DNA of 15,652 nt from JBATTK01 sp049670505. Lineage in GTDB: Bacteria; Bacteroidota; Bacteroidia; Flavobacteriales; Flavobacteriaceae. The stretch spans positions 1-15,652 of the forward strand of contig JBATTK010000098.1 in NCBI GenBank assembly GCA_049670505.1, read 5' to 3'. Made by a program: the position numbers and the translations under genes. The notes below the pieces were generated by a model. The model had not been told where the DNA came from. It saw only the letters and a program-made list of their open reading frames with translations, and did not search any database. Shown here in pieces: positions 1 through 6,814 of this stretch (within the stretch, counting starts at the first letter, position 1; each line of letters starts with the position of its first letter).

Positions 1-144
1 CACTAGATGTATATCAAAGAAATCCTGTTCTTTCCTACCGGTCTTTATAAGAAACTTGTTCGCGGCCTTAAAAATCTTATACGGACCTACGATACTGCTA
101 AGAATGGCCTTATCCTTCGGAACCAAAATACTCACATGTTTCAT
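1..144 (-). CDS. GlxA-family AraC-type regulator, N-terminal fragment (runs off left edge)
   Basis: Only the first 48 codons lie in the window; the gene continues past base 1. It starts with ATG at 144 and reads MKHVSILVPKDKAILSSIVG, followed by PYKIFKAANKF. This is the opening beta strand and first helix of the DJ-1/PfpI-like domain that begins GlxA-type regulators, which normally end in an AraC helix-turn-helix domain (not visible here). Family members are cytosolic transcription factors with an amidase-like sensor domain that usually lacks enzyme activity. The minus-strand promoter at 159-189 gives a very short leader. The gene is transcribed away from the small plus-strand genes that start at 267, so it could control them; that is inference from position only. 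The reading frame is clear; the family call rests on about 48 residues. Confidence 0.68.
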   Translation of the reverse strand, partial: MKHVSILVPKDKAILSSIVGPYKIFKAANKFLIKTGRKEQDFFDIHLV

Positions 145-158
145 GTTTGGTCTTTTCT

Positions 159-189
159 CAAAAATAGTGTTTTCTTTTGGCACAACCAA
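159..189 (-). promoter_or_regulatory. Bacteroidota-type promoter for the GlxA-like gene
   Basis: On the minus strand, TTG (189-187) is followed after 20 nt by TATTTTTG (166-159), which fits TTG-N-TAnnTTTG. Transcription would begin about 8 nt before the ATG at 144, so the leader would be very short. Found by eye, not by a scoring matrix. Confidence 0.5.
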
Positions 190-216
190 CCCTTAAAAGT
201 GTCTGATTTACCCATC

Positions 217-245
217 TTGGAACCAGAATACATTTTGTAGTTTTG
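217..245 (+). promoter_or_regulatory. Bacteroidota-type promoter for the TfoX-like gene
   Basis: TTG at 217-219 and TAGTTTTG at 238-245 are separated by 18 nt and match the Bacteroidota pattern. The start of transcription would fall near 252, about 15 nt before the ATG at 267. With the minus-strand promoter at 159-189 it makes a compact divergent region between the regulator and the small genes. Confidence 0.5.
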
Positions 246-266
246 AATTCGTAAACCTTTGTTATA

Positions 267-590
267 ATGGAACTTAAAAGATTTGAAGCCATTAGAGATC
301 TCCTTTGTAAGCAATATGGGGGTGTATCCCAAGGTAAAATGATGAGCGCTCCGGCCATACATTACAATAAGAAGGCATTTGCTTTCTTTTCCCGCAAAAA
401 CGGGATGGTCTTTAGGCTCGGAAAAGCGTTTCCGGTGCATACATTGAAGATAGAAATACATGAGTTCAATCCGTTTAAGCATAGAGGGCCCTTATCGGGA
501 TGGTATGAGGTAGGCTACGACGTCCATCTTCAATGGGAAGGTCTGGCCCTAAAGGCATTGGAACAAATTAAATTGGATCAAGAAAAATAG
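267..590 (+). CDS. Small TfoX-N-like hypothetical protein
   Basis: A 107-residue soluble protein with no signal peptide or membrane segment. Residues about 22-52 carry GKMMSAPAIHYNKKAFAFFS and GMVFRLGK. This resembles the core of TfoX N-terminal-type domains, where a K-M-F/M motif is followed by a short beta hairpin (N-K-K-A-F-A) and a hydrophobic strand. The C-terminal part (GPLSGWYEV, then LKALEQIK) looks like the closing strand and helix. TfoX/Sxy controls competence in gammaproteobacteria, but stand-alone versions like this have no established role, so no competence function is claimed. The ATG at 267 sits just after a good promoter. A TAG at 588 ends the gene, 95 bp before the DUF1801 gene. 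The coding call is good; the family call is moderate. Confidence 0.72.
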   Translation: MELKRFEAIRDLLCKQYGGVSQGKMMSAPAIHYNKKAFAFFSRKNGMVFRLGKAFPVHTLKIEIHEFNPFKHRGPLSGWYEVGYDVHLQWEGLALKALEQIKLDQEK

Positions 591-685
591 CTATAGGCAC
601 CAAGGAGAACAAATTGACCCGGATATGTAATGGGCCAACGGCAAAGACCTTAAACGGTTGAAACAAATAATCGAAAACAGAAACA

Positions 686-1057
686 ATGCGATATAAAACC
701 AATCCCGAAGTAAATAATTTTTTAAAGGAGAAAAATCATCCGCTGACCGATGAAATACAAATGGTCAGGGAAATTATCCTTGCAACCGACAATCGTATTG
801 ATGAGGCTATAAAATGGAAGAGCCCCACCTTTATGTATAAAGGTAACATCGCTTCTTTTTTCATGAACGCCAAAAAATTTGTAAGCCTAATGTTTCATAA
901 AGGGGCCTGGATCAAGGACGCTAGCGGATTATTGGAAGGTGATGGTAAGGAAACGCGAGTTGCCAGATTTATGGACATGGAGGACATCATAAGTAAAAGA
1001 GAAGCGTTGCAAGCCATAATAGCAGAATGGATCAGGCTAATGGATACTAAAAAATAG
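686..1057 (+). CDS. DUF1801 domain protein
   Basis: A 123-residue soluble protein. It opens with NPEVNNFLKEKNHPL, then has a helix (EIQMVREIILATDNRIDEAIKW) leading into KWKSPTFMYKGNIASFF. This acidic helix followed by W-x-x-P and a strand is the standard DUF1801 (YdhG-like) pattern, and the length is typical. The second half (FVSLMFHKGAWI, about residues 66-77) matches the conserved F-H-K-G-A strand of the fold. Function is unknown; structures of the family show a small alpha/beta fold. The DUF2461 gene starts 12 bp downstream, so the two are very likely co-transcribed. No separate promoter was seen in the 95 bp upstream. Confidence 0.85.
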   Translation: MRYKTNPEVNNFLKEKNHPLTDEIQMVREIILATDNRIDEAIKWKSPTFMYKGNIASFFMNAKKFVSLMFHKGAWIKDASGLLEGDGKETRVARFMDMEDIISKREALQAIIAEWIRLMDTKK

Positions 1058-1069
1058 AAACGGGAAAAC

Positions 1070-1744
1070 ATGATTACGAAAGCGTATAGTACTTTTTTCA
1101 AGGAGCTACGGAAGAACAATAACAAAGAATGGTTCCATGCGAACAAGAAGCGGTACGAAAAAGAAGTAAAAGAACCCTTCACAAACTTACTTGATGCATT
1201 GATTCCAAGTTTGACGAAATGGGATAAGCGGATTGTTCCTGATGCCAAAAAAGCGTTGTTCCGTATGAATCGGGATATTCGTTTCTCCAAGGATAAGTCA
1301 CCGTATCACCTCATCTTAAAAGCTGGTTTTTCGCCTAATGGGAAAAAATCGGCCCTACCCGGATACTATCTGGGCATAGATGCCGACCATATCCATGTGG
1401 GCGGAGGATTGTTTATGGTCCAGGCACCGGAATTGAAAAAAATAAGAACCTATATCTCAGAAAATGCAGATACCTTGGTTAGCATTGTTTCCTCCTACGA
1501 TTTTAAACACAATTTTGCCACTTTAAAAGGGGAGAAGGGGAAACAATTGGATAAGGCTTTCTTGGAAACAGCTAGTAAAACGGATCTCATCTATCACAAG
1601 CAGTTTTATGCCATGGCCGAATTTCCGCTCGAACCATTTTATAGCAGCGGGGAATTGGTGGATGAAGTTTTATCCCATTTTAATAGTATCCGTCCCTTAA
1701 ATTCTTATTTGAATACCGCTCTTGCAGAAAATTTTCAATCATAA
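1070..1744 (+). CDS. DUF2461 (TIGR02453) family protein
   Basis: A 224-residue cytosolic protein. Its N-terminus reads FFKELRKNNNKEWFHANKKRY, the signature start of the family, and FRMNRDIRFSKDKSPY (about residues 64-79) is its most conserved block. GYYLGIDADHIHVGGG (about 98-113) and MVQAPELKKIR follow, and the C-terminal half holds the usual SYDF and PLEPFY stretches. Length matches the family. The biochemical role is unknown. It begins 12 bp after the DUF1801 gene and is followed after 31 bp by the SnoaL-like gene, which points to one transcript for all three. No truncation or frameshift is seen. Confidence 0.88.
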   Translation: MITKAYSTFFKELRKNNNKEWFHANKKRYEKEVKEPFTNLLDALIPSLTKWDKRIVPDAKKALFRMNRDIRFSKDKSPYHLILKAGFSPNGKKSALPGYYLGIDADHIHVGGGLFMVQAPELKKIRTYISENADTLVSIVSSYDFKHNFATLKGEKGKQLDKAFLETASKTDLIYHKQFYAMAEFPLEPFYSSGELVDEVLSHFNSIRPLNSYLNTALAENFQS

Positions 1745-1775
1745 ACATTAATAATAATACTAAAAACAGACAATT

Positions 1776-2147
1776 ATGACAACACAAGAAGTCGCCGACA
1801 AACTAGTAAGTTACTGCAGGCAGGGTCAATTTGACGAAGCTATTGCCACACTCTATGCCGATGATGTTATCAGTATTGAACCAGATGGCGCCCCTAACAA
1901 AGAGGTGAGGGGTCTGGATGCCGTAAAGCAGAAGACAGCACATTTTAATAGCATGGTGGAGGAAGTTCATGGGTCCGAGATTTCCGATCCTATTGTGGCG
2001 GATAAGTTTTTTACGTGCTCCATAAAAATGGAGCTTACGTTTAAGGGAGCTCCAAAAAGTAGCATAGAAGAGATTTGCTTGTACAAAGTAGAAAACGGAA
2101 AAATAGTATTTGAGGAATTTTTTTATACACCAATGCCCCAAGGATAA
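1776..2147 (+). CDS. NTF2-like / SnoaL-like small protein
   Basis: A 123-residue soluble protein. The N-terminal helix QEVADKLVSYCRQGQFDEAIATLYADDVISIEPDG and the following VRGLDAVKQKTAHFNSMVEEVHG are the classic helix, turn and strand opening of an NTF2/SnoaL cone fold. The strands FFTCSIKMELTF, SIEEICLYKVENGKIVFEEFFY close it. The E-E-I-C-L-Y-K-V-x-N-G-K-I-V pattern is typical of nuclear-transport-factor-2 family proteins in Bacteroidota. Such domains can be enzymes or binding proteins; no active-site set is clear enough to predict a reaction. It is the last gene before a convergent junction at 2148-2201. Confidence 0.82.
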   Translation: MTTQEVADKLVSYCRQGQFDEAIATLYADDVISIEPDGAPNKEVRGLDAVKQKTAHFNSMVEEVHGSEISDPIVADKFFTCSIKMELTFKGAPKSSIEEICLYKVENGKIVFEEFFYTPMPQG

Positions 2148-2158
2148 ATAAAAATAAT

Positions 2159-2183
2159 CCCGCCCAATACCTGTCGGGTTTTT
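2159..2183 (+). terminator. Possible terminator in the convergent gap
   Basis: CCCG (2159-2162) can pair with CGGG (2175-2178), and five T residues follow at 2179-2183. The stem is short and the loop is 12 nt, so this is a weak candidate. Its place, between the converging SnoaL-like and ABC ATPase genes, is where a terminator is expected. A second short pair, ACCTG/CAGGT, overlaps it. Confidence 0.35.
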
Positions 2184-2201
2184 GAAGCTTGGCAGGTTTA
2201 T

Positions 2202-2897
2202 TTATTCTGCAAAGAAACTTTCCAATTCCTTTAAGGTTTCGGCAGAAGTATCCATATCCTTTACAACTTCTCCTTTATGGAGCACTACAATGCGTTCACA
2301 AACTTCTGTAACATGAATAAGATCATGACTGGAAACCAATACGGTGACCGCTTCGTTTTCGGCCAAATCCTTTATAATTTTTTTAAGCCGTATTTGCGTT
2401 GTGGGATCTAAGTTGGCAAATGGTTCATCTAGTATTACAACTTCCGGATCGCCTATAAAAGAGGCCACGATGCCGACTTTTTTTTGGTTTCCTTTGGAAA
2501 GGTCCCGTAAATACTTTTTCTGTCCAAGTACTTCTCCATGGAAGAAACTCTCAAACCGGGATAATAGTCCGTCTACATCCGCTCTGTTCCTTCCCCTTAG
2601 TTCCCCAATGAAATAAAAGTATTCTTCCGGGGTCAAGTAACCTATTAGAAATGTCTCATCTATAAAGGAGGAAGTAAAAGGTTTCCATGCCTCACTGGTA
2701 TTTACCTGAATCTTGTTGTTGATAATATGTCCTGTTGTAGGCTGGATCAAATCCAATAACAAGCTAAAAAAAGTGGTTTTTCCGGCACCATTATTCCCTA
2801 CCAACCCAAAACTTTGTCCTTTGGGTATTTCAAGGTTTTCTATATGTAGAACGGTCTGTGAACCGTATGTTTTTGTAAGCTGATGTGCTGTTATCAT
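2202..2897 (-). CDS. ABC transporter ATP-binding protein (partner of DUF5687)
   Basis: A 231-residue nucleotide-binding subunit. Walker A GNNGAGKT is at residues 34-41, the ABC signature LSKGNQ at 133-138, Walker B VVILDE at 153-158 with D-loop NLD, and the switch histidine is H191 (SSHD). The LSKGNQKKVG form of the signature is typical of small export-type ATPases of the CcmA/BcrA kind. The gene starts 12 bp after the DUF5687 membrane protein ends, on the same strand, so the pair very likely forms one inner-membrane ABC transporter with this protein on the cytosolic face. Substrate is not predictable. All ATPase motifs are intact and the length is normal. Confidence 0.93.
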   Translation of the reverse strand: MITAHQLTKTYGSQTVLHIENLEIPKGQSFGLVGNNGAGKTTFFSLLLDLIQPTTGHIINNKIQVNTSEAWKPFTSSFIDETFLIGYLTPEEYFYFIGELRGRNRADVDGLLSRFESFFHGEVLGQKKYLRDLSKGNQKKVGIVASFIGDPEVVILDEPFANLDPTTQIRLKKIIKDLAENEAVTVLVSSHDLIHVTEVCERIVVLHKGEVVKDMDTSAETLKELESFFAE

Positions 2898-2909
2898 ATC
2901 ATCAATGTA

Positions 2910-4379
2910 TTAGCTGTTTTTTTCTTTAAATCCCGCTACCATAGCATACTTCTTTTCACGATATATCGCTGTTATTTTATCCAAGATAGGTTTCCGAAAT
3001 GCAAAACCTATGGCGCCTAATACGGCAAGCGCAATAAGAGCGATCTTAAAAGAAACCAGAAAATAAAGTATCGCGTAAATAATCATGGGCGCCCCGAACA
3101 AAGGAATACCTACCAAAAACTGGGCAGCTCCCGCACCCTGCATATTTCCAAGGGCGCTTTTGGTCAAATCTATCCGCTTCTTGTTCATGGAACCAAAATA
3201 CAGGATTACTGGGATATTGATGCCCAAATTATAGAGGGCGCAACTAAAATTAATGGCCACGGCCTGCCACCCAAAGTAAGCGTAAGGGATAGACAATAGG
3301 AACATAACAACGATACTAACAGCTATTAAACCTGCCTTTGATTCCAGATATTTTCTAAGCGGAATGTTTTGGGACATCATCATGCTATAATACTCACTAT
3401 CCCAGGCCGGAATAAATTGTCCGAAATTCATCAGGAAAATTCCAGTAATAAAGATGCCAACAAAAACCAACATAGGGGAGGTGGGCCCATAATCGTCCAT
3501 GCTATAAAAAATCAAGCCATATAGAATCATGGCCAATGACAGGAAGGTCTGTACTTTAGTACGCTTGTTTCGCCAAATCAATTTTAAATCCAACTGAAGA
3601 AAAGGTGCAATATCCCCAAATTTTTTGGTCCATGCCAAATCCGAGGTCACCGCTTGCTTTGCTTTCTTTTTGATAGATACATCCAAGAAAATCCTATTCC
3701 GTAAGAAATTGAAGTTGATATAATAGGTGGTAACCGCCAATAGGAAGGGAATGCCAACATAGAGAGGGTTTTGATACACCTTATAAAATATGTTTCCGGC
3801 AACTTCCATAATGGGAAGAATATCAAAATATTCCAAGAGGTAAATAGCGGCTATACAAGTTCCAATGGCGATTAAGGCCCCATCGCTCTTATTTATGATG
3901 AAGTTTAGATAATTAATAGTACCTACGATACAAACAATGGCAAATAACCAACCTAGTACATTAAACGGGGGATACCCATGGATAAGAAGCACTACCGTAA
4001 AGGGAATAAATAGGAACAAGGATAGAAAATTATAATACGATAGTCCGGACTTCCCCAAAATATAGTGGGTAATGGTACTCTTTTTTATAGGAAGCATCAA
4101 TAGCGGTTTTACATCCATTACCGGTAGTTTTTGCATAAAATATCTGAAAAGGAGTTCTATGAAAAACCAGTATAACAGATACTCGCAAATCTTTACAATA
4201 GGATCTGCCTCCGGAAAAACCTCCTTTAAAAGAAAATATAGCCCGGCACCGGCAAAAGCAAGGGATACCAGCATATAAATACCGAAAAAAATCATTAGGA
4301 TTTTTAAGGCGAGTCCCTTCCCTAGACTGGATGATCTAAAAAAGGATTTCCATTGTAGGTTAATGAAATGTTTGAACAT
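2910..4379 (-). CDS. DUF5687 family multi-spanning membrane protein (ABC permease-like)
   Basis: A 489-residue integral membrane protein. It opens with FINLQWKSFFRSSSLGKGLA, which matches the start of DUF5687 proteins, and then has many hydrophobic segments, for example residues about 25-50, 60-80, 115-140, 145-165 and 170-185, with more in the second half. A cytosolic loop with LDLKLIWRNKRTK precedes the second group of segments, as in export-type permeases. DUF5687 proteins are commonly encoded beside an ABC ATPase, as here. The likely job is the membrane half of an exporter or membrane-stress transporter; the substrate is unknown. The ECF sigma gene ends 68 bp upstream on the same strand, so read-through from it is possible. 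Confidence 0.85.
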   Translation of the reverse strand: MFKHFINLQWKSFFRSSSLGKGLALKILMIFFGIYMLVSLAFAGAGLYFLLKEVFPEADPIVKICEYLLYWFFIELLFRYFMQKLPVMDVKPLLMLPIKKSTITHYILGKSGLSYYNFLSLFLFIPFTVVLLIHGYPPFNVLGWLFAIVCIVGTINYLNFIINKSDGALIAIGTCIAAIYLLEYFDILPIMEVAGNIFYKVYQNPLYVGIPFLLAVTTYYINFNFLRNRIFLDVSIKKKAKQAVTSDLAWTKKFGDIAPFLQLDLKLIWRNKRTKVQTFLSLAMILYGLIFYSMDDYGPTSPMLVFVGIFITGIFLMNFGQFIPAWDSEYYSMMMSQNIPLRKYLESKAGLIAVSIVVMFLLSIPYAYFGWQAVAINFSCALYNLGINIPVILYFGSMNKKRIDLTKSALGNMQGAGAAQFLVGIPLFGAPMIIYAILYFLVSFKIALIALAVLGAIGFAFRKPILDKITAIYREKKYAMVAGFKEKNS

Positions 4380-4426
4380 ATAGGGTCGGTGATTTATTCT
4401 TCAGGATTAGTGTATAAAACCCTCAA

Positions 4427-4442
4427 ATTGTTACAAAACAAT
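4427..4442 (-). terminator. Short hairpin after the sigma factor gene
   Basis: On the minus strand ATTGTT and AACAAT form a 6-bp stem with a 4-nt loop just after the sigma stop codon at 4448, followed by TTTG. It is AT-rich and lacks a proper T tract, so it could at most slow transcription into the DUF5687 gene. Confidence 0.2.
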
Positions 4443-4447
4443 ATCCT

Positions 4448-5689
4448 TTATATCATATTAAGTTCGGCCTTTCTCTTTATTAAATACTCCTTTTCTAAAC
4501 TATTGGATGCATTTTGAATGGCATTTTCCAAGCATGAAGCTGCTTTAGGCACCTCATTCTTTTTAACAAAATATTCTGCATAACAGGCATAATAAAGATA
4601 GGTTCTTTGTGCCAGATCGGCAATAGCTAAAGTATCTAATAGTCGTCGCGTAGTAGCAAGCTTATTGAGTTGCAGGTTCACAATGGCAATGTTCAATTGT
4701 GTAAAGGCACTGGGTTGCACTTCATATAATTGGGTGTACCAGTATAAGATTTTATTCCAATCGGTATCTGCAAAAGTCTTCGCCTTTATATGCTCAGCAG
4801 CAATTGCGGCCTCGTAATGGTATATCGAAACATCGTCATATTCAATGGCCTTATTCATGGCACCATTGCCTATCTCAATAAGCGGTACATACCATTTGTT
4901 ACGATCTTGTAGTTTCATATTTACAATTTCATTGTTGGCGTTGGTCTTACTTTCTAATCGAGAGGCATGAAAACACATCAAAGCGAACAATGCATAAAGG
5001 CTTCCCGATCTAAATTTTTCCTTTTTTAAGAGGAGTTTTGATAACCGTATAGCCTCACCACACAAATCTTCTCTGACGAGTTTTGTTTTGTGGGTAGAAT
5101 GAAAACCTTCATTAAAGGTTAAATAGATGACTTCCATAACCCGAACAAGACGTTTTTGCATCTCTTGCTCAGGTGGAAAATCGAATTGCAACTTGTTTTT
5201 TATAATTGCTTTTTTAGCTCTACTTAATCGCTTTGTGATGGTTTCTTCTTTGGTGAGCAGTGCCGCTGCAATTTCTTTGGAGCTAAAACCGGAAATGGTC
5301 TTTAAAGCGAAGGCAATTTGTTCTTTCGGTTTTAAACTTGGGTGACAGGCCACAAAGATCATGCGGAGTTGGCTATCCTCGATTTCATGATCTAGAAATA
5401 ATTCTTTCAACGGTATGGATGAAGCGCCGGAGGTTATTTTTTCAGACCTATTTCGCTCGGCTTTTATTTTCCTAAGCAAATCTATGGTTCGGTTTTTGGC
5501 TACTTTGGTCAGCCAGGCTTCAGGATTGTCGGGGATTTGGTTCCGCCATTGCAAAGTAGCCTTTGTAAACGTATCCTGAACCGCATCTTCGATTGTTTCT
5601 ATATGCGAAAGTCCAAAAAACCGTATTAAAATAGCCACCATCTTTCCATAATGATGTCTGAAAAGATGGTCGACAATTTTGTGTTCCAT
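4448..5689 (-). CDS. ECF42-type RNA polymerase sigma factor with C-terminal TPR-like domain
   Basis: A 413-residue protein, much longer than a plain ECF sigma factor (about 180-200). Region 2 is at about residues 5-75, with EDAVQDTFTKA (34-44) and NPEAWLTKVAKNRTIDLLR (55-73). Region 4 is at about 105-165, with SSKEIAAALLTKEETITKRLSRAKK as its helix-turn-helix. The extension then has YLTFNEGF (189-196), the QDRNKWYVPLIEIG block and the HYEAAIAAEH / DTDWNKILYWYTQL blocks that mark the ECF42 group (DUF6596 plus TPR-like repeats). In that group the extension, and not a membrane anti-sigma factor, is thought to control activity, and a DGPF/YciI gene usually sits beside it, as here at 6263-6610. 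The target genes are not known; its own cluster is a common guess. ATG at 5689 is the natural start. Confidence 0.9.
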   Translation of the reverse strand: MEHKIVDHLFRHHYGKMVAILIRFFGLSHIETIEDAVQDTFTKATLQWRNQIPDNPEAWLTKVAKNRTIDLLRKIKAERNRSEKITSGASSIPLKELFLDHEIEDSQLRMIFVACHPSLKPKEQIAFALKTISGFSSKEIAAALLTKEETITKRLSRAKKAIIKNKLQFDFPPEQEMQKRLVRVMEVIYLTFNEGFHSTHKTKLVREDLCGEAIRLSKLLLKKEKFRSGSLYALFALMCFHASRLESKTNANNEIVNMKLQDRNKWYVPLIEIGNGAMNKAIEYDDVSIYHYEAAIAAEHIKAKTFADTDWNKILYWYTQLYEVQPSAFTQLNIAIVNLQLNKLATTRRLLDTLAIADLAQRTYLYYACYAEYFVKKNEVPKAASCLENAIQNASNSLEKEYLIKRKAELNMI

Positions 5690-5771
5690 GATACCAAAGT
5701 AATATTAGTTGAAAATCATTCTTTCTAGGTAAGATCGTGTATCCCAAAGGTATTGAACTAATTGAAATCCA

Positions 5772-6258
5772 ATGCTTTTTATAATTGAACTTCACTTCTT
5801 CAATACAGCCATTGTCCTACTATATCTGTCCATAGATATTGATTTCATCAACACCGATTTTTCAAAGGTAAAACCGTCAAAATAAAAGCGATTGCCATCT
5901 AATTTTACCAGTTTGAACGTCTGTACCTCATTTTTTTCTTCCCATCCCTTTAAATCATCATGAAAATGTTTCGGTTCAAAAACCAAGGTTTCTTTCAACT
6001 GACGAATATGCCCTAATTCGTAAAAGTTGATTTTGTCCTCTATCACCAATTTAAGGTGAAAAGCATGGAGTCACCTAAAGGCGGACTCCATGTTTCTTCA
6101 ATAATACCACCAAATGCTTCACCTTTCCAATGGCCTTCCATCCAGGATGTTTCAGTTAGATCTGCCTTAAGGGAAGTAGCATTTTCAGGAAAAGAAACGG
6201 TGTTTTGTCCATAACACCCTAGAGAAATCATACTGAACAAGACTCGGGTTTGCCTCAT
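5772..6258 (-). pseudogene. DUF6265 family protein gene, broken by several lesions
   Basis: Three frames have to be joined to read the protein. From ATG 6258 it has a signal-like start (MRQTRVLFSMISLGCYGQ), then WMEGHWKGEAFGGIIEETWS and PPLGDSML, and hits TGA at 6043. One missing base near 6050-6055 restores FTFKLVIEDKINFYELGH and on to GWEEKNEVQTFKLVKLD. One more missing base in the run at 5858-5862 restores EKIGVDEINIYGQI, then two stop codons (5817-5822) precede DNGCIEEVKFNYKKH. These blocks (G-G-x-x-E-E-x-W, L-K-G-W-E-E-K, F-D-G-F-T-F) fit DUF6265 well. The intact protein would be a secreted protein of about 160 residues with unknown function. The gene lies between the DGPF and sigma genes and would have been in their operon. 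Two single-base shifts alone could be sequencing errors, but the double stop and lost end favour true decay. Confidence 0.75.
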
Positions 6259-6262
6259 ACAA

Positions 6263-6610
6263 TCAGTTGTCAAAAACCATTACTTCACGGATTTCTACCG
6301 TACCCCCCAAATCATAATCAGGATAATCCTCGGCAATTTTTACTACGGCTTCCGCATTTTCCGCAGATACTACGTAATAACCGCCCACTAATTCTTTTCC
6401 TTCCGCAAAAGGACCATCGGTAATGGTTCTATCCGGACCACTGACTCTTTTTACGACCGGAACTAGGGCGTTACCTCCTTTAAGAATGCCCTGAGCACCC
6501 ATTTTATCATTCCAAGCAAACCACTTGCCCATACGACCTTGCAGTTCTTCAGGTGATAATCCTAATTCTTGATAATCGGCACCGATGAAAATCATCATGA
6601 AATCTTTCAT
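6263..6610 (-). CDS. YciI-like DGPF-domain protein
   Basis: A 115-residue soluble protein starting MKDFMMIFIGAD. The motif TDGPFAEGKELVGGYYVVSA (about residues 63-82) is the DGPF/YCII-related signature: D-G-P-F followed by K-E-x-x-G-G-Y. The N-terminal LSPEELQGRMGKWFAWNDKM helix and the final GGTVEIREVMVF strand complete the ferredoxin-like fold. YCII-related proteins are dimers; some have enzymatic activity, but no function is established for DGPF members beside sigma factors. Its place upstream of the DUF6265 remnant and the ECF42 sigma gene matches the usual ECF42 neighbourhood. The stop codon lies 4 bp before the ATG of the next gene, so the three were co-transcribed. A 204-bp gap separates it from the divergent reductase gene. 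Confidence 0.9.
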   Translation of the reverse strand: MKDFMMIFIGADYQELGLSPEELQGRMGKWFAWNDKMGAQGILKGGNALVPVVKRVSGPDRTITDGPFAEGKELVGGYYVVSAENAEAVVKIAEDYPDYDLGGTVEIREVMVFDN

Positions 6611-6769
6611 TTTAATTCGTTTTTAGATTACTATTATTTATTTCTATGACGAGACTGACGGTAAACATGGGGACATTTTTTAAATTTTTATTTATTTCCT
6701 ACTAAACTGCTTTATTATTTTCAGAAATAAATACATTCTAAATAAAGAACTATTTTTTTACCTGTCCAA

Positions 6770-6800
6770 TTTTATATGGCCATCGCTTTGCTTAGTTTTG
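6770..6800 (+). promoter_or_regulatory. Promoter-like element for the reductase gene
   Basis: TAGTTTTG at 6793-6800 is a full match to TAnnTTTG. The upstream half is only TTTA at 6770-6773, 19 nt away, so that half is imperfect. Transcription would start near 6807, 8 nt before the ATG at 6815. The rest of the 6611-6814 gap is AT-rich and shows only a small TTATTT/AAATAA hairpin (6715-6730). Confidence 0.45.
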
Positions 6801-6814
6801 CAGAAAAATAGTGC

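Noticed and set aside
7..240. Plus-strand open frame of 77 codons at the left edge
   Set aside because: It lies opposite a convincing GlxA-type N-terminus and over two promoter-like elements, and its protein has no recognisable domain.
141..482. Minus-strand frame of 113 codons opposite the TfoX-like gene
   Set aside because: It is a shadow of the TfoX-like gene and overlaps the start of the GlxA-like gene; no domain is visible.
5520..5795. Minus-strand frame starting MKFNYKKHW
   Set aside because: Its first residues are the tail of the broken DUF6265 gene; the rest is the sigma gene in another frame.
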